Part shown: one piece after another, positions 35,107 to 43,994 of the stretch | Position numbering within the stretch: the stretch's first letter is position 1 | Layout: every line of letters begins with the position of its first letter | Origin: Nitrospira sp. | Lineage (GTDB): Bacteria > Nitrospirota > Nitrospiria > Nitrospirales > Nitrospiraceae | Assembly: GCA_015709715.1 (NCBI GenBank) | Contig: CP054184.1 | Location: 2,713,001 to 2,777,000 of the forward strand | Direction: 5' to 3' | DNA: 64,000 nucleotides | The notes under the pieces: generated by a model | The model's input: the letters and a program-made list of their open reading frames with translations, nothing else | Told to the model about the DNA's origin: nothing | Databases searched by the model: none | Program-made: the position numbers and the translations under genes

Positions 35107-36057
35107 ATGACGCGGTTCTGGATGACGATACTCGGGGTGATCGGTCTGACCGGCTTGCTGATGGGCGAGGTCCTGGCGGAAGACATGCAGGAGACGACGT
35201 CCGGTGCCGTGCACGACTGTCGCTACGAGCAGCACGAGGGTGGGGCGAGCAGTTCGGTCTTTCCAAGCGATGACGTGTTCCGCCCGTTGATGGCGGATCC
35301 GAAGCAGCCGCAGTTCTTCGCCACCTATCAGTCCGTTCAGCGCAGAGAGCCCACGAGTACCGTCACAGGGGTGGGGAAGTCCGTCAATGTCGGGTCGGTG
35401 GGGTTCGGCGAAAATTTTGGGTTTTACTCCAAGCGGCACGGCTGTAACGGTTGGCAGGTGGGCCTGCTGGGAGGAGTCTTTTCACAATTCAATCTGGACG
35501 CGCCGTCTTCGGACCTGATCAACGCTGATTATATCGTGGGAATTCCCCTTTCTTGGCGGCAGGGAGCATGGTCCGCGCGGGTCCGCCTCTATCATCAGAG
35601 CAGCCATGTCGGAGATGAATTTCTTCTCGAGAATCCCGGATTCAATCGGGTGAATCTTAGTTTCGAGGAAATGGAGGGGATCGTTTCCTATGAATACCGA
35701 TGGGTCCGAATGTATGTAGGGGGAGGTTACTTGATTCATCGCGAGCCGGCGCAATTGGATCGGAACCGAGTGCAGTGGGGAATGGAGCTGCGGGGGGCGA
35801 CGATTTCCTCGCCTCTCCTTGGTCGCGCGATGCCTGACCTCAGGCTCACACCGATCCTGGGGGCCGACTTCAAGGCCTTCGAAGAGCTGCGTTGGATCAT
35901 CAACCACAATATTATCGGCGGTGTCGAATGGTCCAGGCCGGGCGCAAAGCGCCGGTTTCGATTCCTTGTGAACTATTATCGCGGCTTTTATCCCTATGGG
36001 CAGTTCTTCAGCGAGAAGGTCGAGAGCGTCGGATTCGGATTCTATTTGGCTTTTTAG
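35107..36057 (+). CDS. DUF1207-family outer-membrane protein
   Basis: 316 residues; signal peptide ending GEVLA, the family opening FPSDDVFRPLMADPKQPQFFATYQ, and the central RLYHQSSHVGDEFLL motif, followed by barrel strands and a C-terminal FGFYLAF. Members are predicted outer-membrane proteins of unknown role. Starting six bases after permease 2, it is the last gene of the efflux operon and could be an accessory to export. Confidence 0.82.
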   Translation: MTRFWMTILGVIGLTGLLMGEVLAEDMQETTSGAVHDCRYEQHEGGASSSVFPSDDVFRPLMADPKQPQFFATYQSVQRREPTSTVTGVGKSVNVGSVGFGENFGFYSKRHGCNGWQVGLLGGVFSQFNLDAPSSDLINADYIVGIPLSWRQGAWSARVRLYHQSSHVGDEFLLENPGFNRVNLSFEEMEGIVSYEYRWVRMYVGGGYLIHREPAQLDRNRVQWGMELRGATISSPLLGRAMPDLRLTPILGADFKAFEELRWIINHNIIGGVEWSRPGAKRRFRFLVNYYRGFYPYGQFFSEKVESVGFGFYLAF

Positions 36058-36136
36058 GCCGCTCACAGAAGGGGCCGGCGGGTTTCGTTTGCTTGAACTC
36101 ATCTTCCTGGGGTCTACCTAAGACCGCCTCACAAGT

Positions 36137-36171
36137 CTGGACACGTTCTGCCATGACTCAGCATTGTCCAG
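36137..36171. promoter_or_regulatory. CTGGACA / TGTCCAG inverted pair before the cytochrome c'-like gene
   Basis: The arms lie at 36137-36143 and 36165-36171, centres 28 bases apart. They share the TGGACA/TGTCCA core of the candidate activator sites at 3605 and 14454. I found no GG-N10-GC element between here and the start at 36342, so a sigma-54 link is unproved. The gap 36058-36341 also has AGGAAA-N9-TTTCCT (36263-36283) and no gene. Confidence 0.35.
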
Positions 36172-36341
36172 GGCACTCCCGCAGTTCCAGCCTGCCGATC
36201 GATAGTGAAACGCCGGGCAGGCCACCGAACGGTGAATCCTTCCGGGCAGACCACACTCTTACAGGAAAGAGCGCGTGTTTCCTTGATGGTCGAACGTCGT
36301 GCGGGCAAGCAAGGAGAGTTGTACGCTTCAGGAGGTGACTG

Positions 36342-36818
36342 ATGGGCAGCAAGGGACACACACTGTGCCGGGTAATGGTTGGGCTTTGGGTCGTCACGCT
36401 GGCCATCGCCGGGTGGATGTTTGTAGCTGGGTGGACGAAACCGGGCACGGATGGGCGGCAGGAGATCGGGCTGGCGCCGGCGGAGCGGGACCAGATTCTG
36501 GCTGAAATGCGACAACTTTTCAAAGCGGTGGATGGAGTCGTCAGAGGGCTCGGCGAACCGCAACCGGATCTTAACGCGATGGAAGGAGCCGCAAGGGCCG
36601 CCGGCATGAAGGCGGCGGCAGATACTGAACCGGCCATCATGGCAAAGTTGCCGTTGCCGTTCAAACAGATGGGCATGTCAATCCATAAGGACATGGATGC
36701 CCTGGCTGATGCGATCGTGCAGAAGGAACCTCCGCAGCAGATTCTTCAGCGGTTGTCGAGCATGACGGCGCGGTGTGCGACTTGTCACGATCTCTATCGA
36801 TTTGGAGTCAACCAATAA
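36342..36818 (+). CDS. membrane-anchored cytochrome c'-like protein
   Basis: 158 residues: one N-terminal helix (VMVGLWVVTLAIAGWMFVAGW), a helical domain with AARAAGM and PLPFKQMGMSIHKDMD, and a single heme motif CATCHDLYRF near the C-terminus, as in four-helix cytochromes c'. GGAGGTG precedes the ATG. A close paralogue is at 54415 and a broken one at 16370. Possible roles are electron transfer or gas/nitric-oxide binding, as in cytochrome c'. Confidence 0.78.
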   Translation: MGSKGHTLCRVMVGLWVVTLAIAGWMFVAGWTKPGTDGRQEIGLAPAERDQILAEMRQLFKAVDGVVRGLGEPQPDLNAMEGAARAAGMKAAADTEPAIMAKLPLPFKQMGMSIHKDMDALADAIVQKEPPQQILQRLSSMTARCATCHDLYRFGVNQ

Positions 36819-36986
36819 TATTTAACGTGAACGTATGCGCGGAGAAGGTGAAGGTCCTTCGATGCACCATGACAGGACATCGAATGTGACGGTCATGGCC
36901 GGATGGGGAGCGTAACGGAGCGGGCGTGTCACCCGCTTCTGCCGTGAGTAATGTCGCTCATGGCGATGTGCGCAAGGAGGTGCCCA

Positions 36987-37271
36987 ATGAAGCTCAGAAA
37001 AATGCTTTCCATCGCGGTGGCGGTTGTGCTGTCGTTCCCGGCAGGAAATGTGATCATGGCGTCGGCGCAGGATCGCGATCGCGATCAGCTCAAAACGCAG
37101 CAACAACTTCAGGATAAGGATAAGCTGCAGACGAAAGATCAGGTGAAAGAAAAAGAGCAACTCAAGGAGCAGGAACGAATTCGTGAGCGGGCGCGGGAAC
37201 AGACTCGTACGGACCGTCCGGAGAGACCACAGCATGAGAAGGCTGAGCGGACCGAACGCGGCGGTCGTTGA
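36987..37271 (+). CDS. small exported highly charged protein
   Basis: 94 residues; signal peptide MKLRKMLSIAVAVVLSFPAG...MASA, then a region almost entirely of K, D, E, Q, R and L in a heptad-like pattern (QLQDKDKLQTKDQVKEKEQL), turning into an Arg/Glu/Pro-rich tail. Strong AAGGAGGTG site. Probably a long single helix or disordered periplasmic protein; no family recognised. The 168-base gap before it includes a hairpin AGCGGG-N7-CCCGCT and nothing else clear. Confidence 0.7.
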   Translation: MKLRKMLSIAVAVVLSFPAGNVIMASAQDRDRDQLKTQQQLQDKDKLQTKDQVKEKEQLKEQERIRERAREQTRTDRPERPQHEKAERTERGGR

Positions 37272-37346
37272 GTGCGGAGGGATATGTGACGTGGCATTGC
37301 GCGACGCCAGCCGACCAAGGGGCTCGCGCCATGAGTAGGTGCTGGA

Positions 37347-38294
37347 ATGCATTCAGCCAGCGAGGGAGCGGTCGGATTGCGATGCAGGACAGTCGGAGTG
37401 GGGAGATTATCGATCTGTGTGAGCCTGACAGCGGCCTTCTTGGGGATGGGTTTCCTTCTGCTCGGCGCAGGGATGGTTGACCGGGCGACGGCTGAGGTCG
37501 AAGGGCCCCCCAAACCAACCCCTCAATGGCGAGTCAGCACGACCGTCAATTATTCGAGCGGTTCATACGGCGCGGATTCCAGGACGAACATTCTGTATGC
37601 GCCCATGACGATCCGGCGGGTGTTTCGTGACGGAGATATCAGCCTGACGATTCCATTTGTCAGCATCTCCGGGACCGGAGCTGTTCGACTCGTGGGTGGC
37701 ATACCGACGCGAACAGACAGTGCCGCGGTCAGTCCAACGGCGGCGCTCGCCGGCGGGGCAGGAAGAGGCAAAGGGCCCGGTGCTACCCCGTTATCCAGCG
37801 CCACGACCGACAGCGGTCTTGGCGATCTGATTCTGCGTGGCCGCTATTACCTGATCGAGGAGAACGCCATCATGCCGCTTGTGGCGGTGACGGGGCGGGT
37901 CAAATTACCGACTGCGGATGCCGATCTTGGGCTCGGTACGGGCGAGTTCGATGAAGGGGCCGGGTTGGAATTGACCAAAAGCCTCGGTGACCGATGGCTC
38001 GCCTATCTTGACGGAGGCTATAACCTGATCGGCGATGCACCGGGCACGAATTTCAATAATCAGTGGTGGTATGACATCGGCATCGGCTACGACGTCACGG
38101 ACAATCTCCACATGAGTGTCTTTTATGAAGAGTATCGCGCATTGGTCAATACGGTGAACAACGCCCGTGACCTCTTAGCCCTCACGAACTACATTGTCAA
38201 CGACACCGTTCATCTGACCGGTTCGTTCCTCGTCGGACTGTCGAATGGCGCATCGAATTACGGATTGGGCGGAGGGGTCAGATTCCGGTTTTAA
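37347..38294 (+). CDS. outer-membrane barrel protein (phenol MetA-like family)
   Basis: 315 residues; signal peptide ending DRATA, then strands opening WRVSTTVNYSSGSYG, a low-complexity Gly/Ala/Ser loop (about 122-155), GLGDLILRGRYYLI, and a close GGGVRFRF. The layout resembles transporters of the MetA-pathway barrel family. The ribosome site is weak (GTAGGTG). The last third is duplicated in the pseudogene at 16531-16874. It follows the charged exported protein. Confidence 0.75.
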   Translation: MHSASEGAVGLRCRTVGVGRLSICVSLTAAFLGMGFLLLGAGMVDRATAEVEGPPKPTPQWRVSTTVNYSSGSYGADSRTNILYAPMTIRRVFRDGDISLTIPFVSISGTGAVRLVGGIPTRTDSAAVSPTAALAGGAGRGKGPGATPLSSATTDSGLGDLILRGRYYLIEENAIMPLVAVTGRVKLPTADADLGLGTGEFDEGAGLELTKSLGDRWLAYLDGGYNLIGDAPGTNFNNQWWYDIGIGYDVTDNLHMSVFYEEYRALVNTVNNARDLLALTNYIVNDTVHLTGSFLVGLSNGASNYGLGGGVRFRF

Positions 38295-38373
38295 TGGAAG
38301 GCTGCGTAGGCCACGCGACAGTCGAGCGCCGCTTCATGAACGTCGTACATTGGAGTGTCAAAGGAGGAGGACA

Positions 38374-38712
38374 ATGGAAAGTGTCAACGCGCGAGAGGCC
38401 GACCTCATCACGAATCCCCATCAGGTCAAGGCGAGTCGGTTGTACGACACGGAGCATGCTCAAGTAGTTCACATCACGTTAGAACCGGGTGAATCGCTCA
38501 AGAAGCACGTGACGCCCGTCGATGTCTTCTTCTACGTCCTGGAAGGGAGAGGGATCGTCGAGATCGGAGACGAGAGGAAAGAAGTCGGGCCGGACATGCT
38601 CATTTCCAGCCCCGCCCGCATTCCGCACAGGTGGTCCAACCAGAGCGACAAGCCGTTCCGCGTGTTGGTCGTCAAGGTTCCGCGTCCGACCGAAGCCACG
38701 AAGTTGCTTTGA
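38374..38712 (+). CDS. cupin-domain protein
   Basis: 112 residues forming a single cupin barrel: motif 1 around HITLEPGESLKKHVTPVDVFFYVLEG and motif 2 around MLISSPARIPHRWSNQSDKPF. Metal-binding residues are plausibly H45-type, Glu and the His in IPHRW, though motif 1 has fewer histidines than classical cupins. AAGGAGGAGG precedes the ATG. Function cannot be assigned beyond a small-molecule or metal-binding cupin. Confidence 0.85.
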   Translation: MESVNAREADLITNPHQVKASRLYDTEHAQVVHITLEPGESLKKHVTPVDVFFYVLEGRGIVEIGDERKEVGPDMLISSPARIPHRWSNQSDKPFRVLVVKVPRPTEATKLL

Positions 38713-39071
38713 GAGACAGGATGCGCCATTCGTGACGAGCATGCCGTGCCTCTTGGGTCAGGACGATGATGCTCGGAACATAGTCCAGACCGAGGCGTCC
38801 ATCCGGGCCGTTCAGAAATCGACGCTGTGGCCATTTGCTCTGAGATCTGCCATGCTGCCGTTCCTGATCGAGACGTTGTTCCGTTGCGATGCTTGGTGCA
38901 TCACGAAGGTCTTCTAAACAGTCCGTCGAAAATTTATACTGACGCACCAGGATTTGCGTGAGGGCGGTTGTTTCTATGGGCGTCTGCGGGCTGGTAGGCA
39001 GGATCGGCTTATGCGGTGTGTGGCGCGTCGAATGACTCATGACGGGGCGTGGGTAGCGGGAGAGAGGGCTC
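38713..39071. other. 359-base gap without a recognisable gene
   Basis: Short frames exist on both strands, but none has both a ribosome site and recognisable protein content. The AT-rich stretch around 38925-38940 may hold a promoter for the glycosyltransferase. Nothing else can be supported. Confidence 0.5.
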
Positions 39072-40784
39072 ATGCCCTCCAGCAGAGGGAGTGGTGAGGT
39101 GTTGGTTGATCGGGTGATGAACGAGGGGGAATTGGATGAACGGCATCAGTCGAATATTGCGACTCGCCGGTCTGTCGAAGTCGTGGTGCTGGCCGTGGTC
39201 AGTATTTGGGCGTTCTTCACCAATCTCACGTTTTCGTTGCTGGAAGGCAGCGAAGGCCTTTACGCGGGCATTGCAGGTGAAATGGGGCGGCGGCAGGAAT
39301 TTTTCGACCTCACGTACCAGGGCATTCCGTACTTCAACAAGCCGCCCTTCTTCTTCTGGCTGCTCAATGCGTCGACCACCCTGTGGGGCGACCATGAACT
39401 TGCCCTGCGCCTGCCCGGTTCGATCGCCGCCGTCGGTACCATTGTCCTGACCTACGTGCTGGCCTCCAGGCTCATGTCCTCGACAGCGGCCTTCTGGGCC
39501 GCCTTGACCGTGGCGACCAGCCACGTCTTTCTCTGGTACGGCCGGCGGGTGCTGTTCGATTCGACGCTGACCTTTTTCATTACGCTGGCGCTGTTCGCCT
39601 GGGCCTACGTCCAACTGCTGGGCCGCAGTTCCTGGTGGTATCTGCTGAGTTTCTTGAGCATGGCGCTCGGAGTGATGTTGAAGGAACTGCACGGGTTCTT
39701 TTTGCCGATGCTGGTCATGGTCTCCTATGCGGTCATCCAGCGGGATTGGCGGATGTTCAAGGACAAGGTGTTTTGGATCGGGTTATCCGGAGCACTGGTG
39801 ATCATGGCGGCCTACGCCGGCATGCTGGGCCAAGGGTACCAACACCATTTTCATCTCGGCGCCGCGGTCAAAGTGATTTGGAACCCCACCGCCTCCGGTC
39901 CGCCGCCGGAAGGGCACCCCTTCTATTGGTATCTGGGCATGATCTGGGCCGACTTTTTCCCCTGGTCGATCCTGCTGCCCTCCACGCTGCTGTTGTTCTG
40001 GGCCCGACGGCCCTTCCCGAACCGGTCGGTCGAGGTCCTGTCGTTGATCTGGGTCTTCGGGCTCTTGATCGCCTTCAGCCTCGCCACCATGAAACGCGAG
40101 CCCTATCTCATGCCGATGGTGCCGGGATTCGGGTTGATGGTCGGCTACTATTACCAGCATGTCTTGTCGCTGCCGGAACGGCAGACTCCCATGCCGATCT
40201 GGCTGCGGCTGTTGTTGGGAATACTGGCCCTCCTCTTTGCCGTCGGTATCGTGATCGGGCCGCTCTTGCTCAAGAAACGGTGGCTCGTGCCGCCGGATTT
40301 CGTGCCGCCGCTCTTTATCGCGGTCATCGCCGCCATGTCCGGCGTGCTGCTCTATGCGGCCATTCGCTCCCGTCTGCACCTGGCGCACTATATGGTCGGG
40401 GGCCTGGCGGTCGGGTTCATGGTGACGGTCGTGAACATCGTCTTCCCGGCGATCGACCAGGCCTTCTCGCCAAGGAAAATCACCGAGGAAATTAAACTGC
40501 TCGCCCGCGAGGGCCAACCGGCGCTGTTCCACTACATTCCCGGCTGGCCGAAAAACGAAGACGCGGTCTATTATCTCAAGCGAGATAATGTGGTGCCGGA
40601 ACTCCCCACGCCCGACGCGGTGGCCGAGGCTGCGCGCCGGCACGGCACCATCAGGGTCGTGACCGAAGAGCAACATGCCGTCACCCTGGAGAAACGAACG
40701 GATTTCGCGACGGAGCGGATTCGTGAATTTCGCCAACCGAGCCGCAAACATTTGTGGCTCCTGTCGGTGCGCAGCGGGGCTTGA
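39072..40784 (+). CDS. ArnT/PMT-like membrane glycosyltransferase (GT83 type)
   Basis: 570 residues. After a hydrophilic lead, helix 1 is followed by the conserved periplasmic loop EGSEGLYAGIAGEMGRRQEFF...GIPYFNKPPFFFWLL, the motif of lipid-linked-sugar transferases that decorate lipid A or proteins. About 12 helices in all, then a C-terminal periplasmic domain. GGGAGAGAGGG precedes ATG 39072; the ATG at 39117 is an alternative. It probably transfers a sugar from a polyprenyl phosphate donor to an envelope acceptor. Confidence 0.85.
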   Translation: MPSSRGSGEVLVDRVMNEGELDERHQSNIATRRSVEVVVLAVVSIWAFFTNLTFSLLEGSEGLYAGIAGEMGRRQEFFDLTYQGIPYFNKPPFFFWLLNASTTLWGDHELALRLPGSIAAVGTIVLTYVLASRLMSSTAAFWAALTVATSHVFLWYGRRVLFDSTLTFFITLALFAWAYVQLLGRSSWWYLLSFLSMALGVMLKELHGFFLPMLVMVSYAVIQRDWRMFKDKVFWIGLSGALVIMAAYAGMLGQGYQHHFHLGAAVKVIWNPTASGPPPEGHPFYWYLGMIWADFFPWSILLPSTLLLFWARRPFPNRSVEVLSLIWVFGLLIAFSLATMKREPYLMPMVPGFGLMVGYYYQHVLSLPERQTPMPIWLRLLLGILALLFAVGIVIGPLLLKKRWLVPPDFVPPLFIAVIAAMSGVLLYAAIRSRLHLAHYMVGGLAVGFMVTVVNIVFPAIDQAFSPRKITEEIKLLAREGQPALFHYIPGWPKNEDAVYYLKRDNVVPELPTPDAVAEAARRHGTIRVVTEEQHAVTLEKRTDFATERIREFRQPSRKHLWLLSVRSGA

Positions 40785-40849
40785 ATCGGATCGAGGGAGT
40801 CGCCGACTCCACGAAGGCCTCCCTGCGGTGTCGCCATAGGAGGGCCGTC

Positions 40850-42004
40850 ATGCACACCATCCTCGCGGTTGCACTCTTCTTCTGTGCCGTCGCCGCCACC
40901 GCCTACGCCGATGAGCCGTCACGCCGCATGCCGTTGCAGGAGCGAGCCGTGCTCCCAGCCGGTCAGGTCGTGCAGGGCGATTACTTTGCCGTAGGGCCGC
41001 ACGTCGAGATTTCCGGCCTCGTGAACGGCGATGTCTATGCCGCGGGCGGCGACGTGTTGGTGGATGGCACGGTCAACGGCGACCTGATCGTGATGGGCGG
41101 CAAGGTCGTGTTGTCCGGCACCGTGGCTCAAGACGCCCGGATTGCCGGGGGGCAGGTCACCATCAGCGGCAGCATCGGCCGGAACGCCACGGTCGGGAGC
41201 CTCGACCTGCAGGTCACCGAGCGCGCACAGGTGCAGGAGAACCTGCTGGCGGGCGGCGGCAACGTGCAGCTGGCGGGACGCGTCGGCCATGATGCGCGGA
41301 TCGGCGCCTGGCATCTCACCGTCGCGAACGAGGTGGCGCGGGACCTGGCTGTGGCGGCCGAGTCCGTGCGGCTCACGTCGAAGGCGTCCGTGGGCGGACG
41401 GCTCCGTTATTGGGGCGAGGACCCTCCCTCTATCGACGAAGGAGCGACGGTGCGTGGGCCGGTGGTGCATCGCCGGCCTCCCGAAGGTTGGAGCATCGAG
41501 CGGGCTCGTCACGGCCTCATCGGAGCACGGATCGCGGCGGAGTTCGTCAACTTCCTGGCCACGCTGATGCTCGGGCTCCTGCTCATCCGCGTCTATCCGT
41601 TGTTCACCGATCGCGTGACGGCGACGATCCGCGCCCGTCCCGGCGCCTCGCTTGGCTGGGGAGCGGTAGCCTTCGTGGGGATTCCACTCCTCGCGCTGAG
41701 CTTTCTCATTACCCTGTTCGCGCTGCCCGTGGGAATGGTGTTGTTGGCCCTGTATGGCGCGACGGTCTATCTCGCGCGGGTCTATGCCATCACCTGGCTG
41801 GGCCAGTTCCTGATCCGCCGCCGCTCCGAGATGTCTTCGCCGGCTGGCCCTTTCGTGCTCGGCCTGGTGTTGTATTCGCTGCTCTCGATGATTCCAGTCG
41901 TCGGCAAGGTCGTGACATTGCTGGCGCTGTTTCTCGGATTGGGGGCCCTGCTGATGACGAAGCGGGAACTCGTCATGGCCCTGCGGGAGCAGGGGCAGGT
42001 GTGA
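40850..42004 (+). CDS. bactofilin-like beta-helix protein with C-terminal membrane helices
   Basis: 384 residues; signal peptide ending AATAYA, then a right-handed beta-helix of short repeats (VNGDVYAAGGDVLVDGTV, NGDLIVMGGKVVLSGTV, QDARIAGGQVTISGSI) from about 40 to 200, then about four membrane helices from residue 232. The repeat resembles polymer-forming bactofilins, but the signal peptide and membrane part place it in the envelope. TAGGAGGG precedes the ATG. Three bases separate it from mlaE, so it may be part of the lipid-transport operon. Confidence 0.8.
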   Translation: MHTILAVALFFCAVAATAYADEPSRRMPLQERAVLPAGQVVQGDYFAVGPHVEISGLVNGDVYAAGGDVLVDGTVNGDLIVMGGKVVLSGTVAQDARIAGGQVTISGSIGRNATVGSLDLQVTERAQVQENLLAGGGNVQLAGRVGHDARIGAWHLTVANEVARDLAVAAESVRLTSKASVGGRLRYWGEDPPSIDEGATVRGPVVHRRPPEGWSIERARHGLIGARIAAEFVNFLATLMLGLLLIRVYPLFTDRVTATIRARPGASLGWGAVAFVGIPLLALSFLITLFALPVGMVLLALYGATVYLARVYAITWLGQFLIRRRSEMSSPAGPFVLGLVLYSLLSMIPVVGKVVTLLALFLGLGALLMTKRELVMALREQGQV

Positions 42005-42006
42005 GC

Positions 42007-43125
42007 ATGGAGGAGCGGGCGCAACAGGCCGGGGTGATCCTGGAACAGGGGACGGTGCGTTGTGAGGGAGCCTGGACCTTGCGTAGCCTGGGCCGGGTGG
42101 AGCGGGTGCTCGCCGCGACGATCTGGCCGCACGGCGGCGCCCTCCGGTTCGACACGAGCGGGATCGAGGCCTTCGATACAGGCGGCGCGGTCGTGTTGTA
42201 TCGCGCGGTGACCGATGCCAGGCGGCAGGGGTGCGACGCGACGATCGAGGGGTTGCGGTCTGATTACGAACAGCTTCTGAGCCTGGTCACATCCAACTGG
42301 AGCGCTGTCGTCACGGACGTGTCGCCGAGACTCAACGGTGCCGAGCGGCTCGACGCGGCGGTCCACCGTCTGCGCGAGAGGGGCCTTCAGGGACTCGCCT
42401 TTCTCGGGGAGAGCGCCGTCGCATTGGGGCGCCTCGTCAGGAGACCGGCCAGGTTGCGGTGGCGAACCGGTCTCCACCGCCTGCGGCTCGACGGCGTGAA
42501 CGCGCTGCCCATCACCGGTCTGCTCACGTTCTTGATCGGTGTGGTGATCGCCTATCAAGGCGCGGAACAGTTGCGGAAGTTCGGCACCAATATTTTCATC
42601 GTGGACCTGGTGGGTATTTCGCTGTTGCGCGAAATCGCCCCGCTGATCGCGGCCATTCTGATCGCCGGGCGGTCGGGCTCGGCCTATGCGGCGCAGATCG
42701 GGACCATGAAGGTGACAGAGGAGTTGGATGCGCTGAAGACGCTCGGCCTGTCGCCGATCGAGCTGCTGGTCGTGCCGCGGGTCGTGGCCCTGATCGTGAC
42801 GTTGCCGTTGTTGACCGTCTATGCCGACATCCTGGGGGTGTTCGGCGGGATGCTGATTGCGGCCAACCAGCTGAGCGTGAGCTTCACGGCCTTTCTGTCC
42901 CGCTTTGAGGAGGCCGTGGCCCTGCGGCATTTCCTGATCGGGATCGCCAAGGCGCCGTTCTTCGCCCTGATCATTGCGTTGGTGGGCTGTTATCAAGGGT
43001 TTCAGATTCGCGGCGGCGTGGACGATGTCGGGCGGCATACGACGATCAGCGTCGTGCAGAGCATTTTCCTCGTCATCATTTTCGATGCCATCTGCAGCAT
43101 TCTGTTGAACTGGTGGAACTTGTGA
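42007..43125 (+). CDS. mlaE: MlaE-type lipid ABC permease with N-terminal STAS-like domain
   Basis: 372 residues. Residues 1-120 form a STAS-like domain (FDTSGIEAFDTGGAVVLYRA), and the rest is the MlaE permease with GVVIAYQGAEQLRKFG, AGRSGSAYAAQIGTMKVTEELDAL and a final FQIRGGVDDVGRHTT. In Mla systems the STAS protein (MlaB) is usually separate; here it is fused. Next come the MlaF ATPase, an MCE protein and a lipoprotein, so the set probably moves phospholipids between the membranes. Confidence 0.92.
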   Translation: MEERAQQAGVILEQGTVRCEGAWTLRSLGRVERVLAATIWPHGGALRFDTSGIEAFDTGGAVVLYRAVTDARRQGCDATIEGLRSDYEQLLSLVTSNWSAVVTDVSPRLNGAERLDAAVHRLRERGLQGLAFLGESAVALGRLVRRPARLRWRTGLHRLRLDGVNALPITGLLTFLIGVVIAYQGAEQLRKFGTNIFIVDLVGISLLREIAPLIAAILIAGRSGSAYAAQIGTMKVTEELDALKTLGLSPIELLVVPRVVALIVTLPLLTVYADILGVFGGMLIAANQLSVSFTAFLSRFEEAVALRHFLIGIAKAPFFALIIALVGCYQGFQIRGGVDDVGRHTTISVVQSIFLVIIFDAICSILLNWWNL

Positions 43126-43157
43126 CCTTCCGAGACGGAGTGAGTGATGGAGCCTCC

Positions 43158-43985
43158 ATGACGGAGGCATCGCCGGCAGCCGCGCCGTCGCAGGCCGTGG
43201 ACTCGCCCGTGATCGAGGTGAGCCATGTGTCGACCAGATTCGGGCAGGCCGTCGTGCACGACGATGTGAACCTCATGGTCGTGCGCGGCGAGGTGTTTGC
43301 CATCGCCGGGGGGAACGGCTGCGGTAAGTCGACGCTGCTGCGGGAAATCATCGGGCTGCTGCGTCCCAGCTCCGGGACGATCCGCCTGTTCGGCCGGGAC
43401 AGCCGCGAATTGGAAGCCTCCGACGGGCGCGCGATTCATCGTCGGTTCGGGGTGATGTTTCAAGGCGGCGCCCTCTTCAGTTCCATGACGCTGGAGGACA
43501 ATGTCGCCGTGCCCCTGCGCGAACATACGCGGCTCAACGCCGCGGCCATTCGGGACATCGTGGCGTTGAAAGTTGCCCTCGTGGGGCTTCCGCAGGAGAG
43601 CAAACGGAAGTTCCCCAGCGAACTCAGCGGCGGTATGAAGCGGCGCGCGGCCCTCGCGCGGGCCATCGTGATGGATCCCGAGTTGTTGTTTCTCGACGAG
43701 CCGACGGCGGGCCTCGATCCGATGATCGCTGATGGATTCGACGAACTCTTGCTCCATCTGAAGCGGCTGCTCGGATTCACGGTGGTGATGGTGACGCATG
43801 ATTTGGATTCCTTGTGGCGAGTGGCCGATCGGGTGGCGGTGTTGGGCAACGGCAAGATTCTTGGCATCGGCACGATGGAGGAGCTGACGCATTCCGAGGA
43901 TGCCGTCGTGCGCGACTATTTCCATGGGCCGCGTGGACGGGCTGCTCGGGCGAACTACGCCGGGTCGGTCTTGCACGAGGGCTGA
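43158..43985 (+). CDS. mlaF: MlaF-type ABC ATPase
   Basis: 275 residues. Walker A GGNGCGKSTLL, Q-loop VMFQGGALFSS, signature ELSGGMKRRAALARAI, Walker B LLFLDEPTAGLDP and H-loop VMVTHDLDSL. ATG 43158 follows GGAG; an earlier GTG inside mlaE is possible. It energises the MlaE permease. Confidence 0.92.
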   Translation: MTEASPAAAPSQAVDSPVIEVSHVSTRFGQAVVHDDVNLMVVRGEVFAIAGGNGCGKSTLLREIIGLLRPSSGTIRLFGRDSRELEASDGRAIHRRFGVMFQGGALFSSMTLEDNVAVPLREHTRLNAAAIRDIVALKVALVGLPQESKRKFPSELSGGMKRRAALARAIVMDPELLFLDEPTAGLDPMIADGFDELLLHLKRLLGFTVVMVTHDLDSLWRVADRVAVLGNGKILGIGTMEELTHSEDAVVRDYFHGPRGRAARANYAGSVLHEG

Positions 43986-43994
43986 GAGGGGCCG

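Noticed and set aside
33799-35439. 546-codon minus-strand frame opposite the ABC-2 permeases
   Set aside because: Antisense shadow; the permeases have full motifs and coupled starts.
36171-36341. Sigma-54 promoter for the cytochrome c'-like gene
   Set aside because: No GG-N10-GC pair was found on the plus strand between the TGTCCAG element and the start codon.
38522-39073. Small frames on both strands in the gap after the cupin gene
   Set aside because: No ribosome site, no membrane or domain pattern, and the two strands give equally plausible frames.
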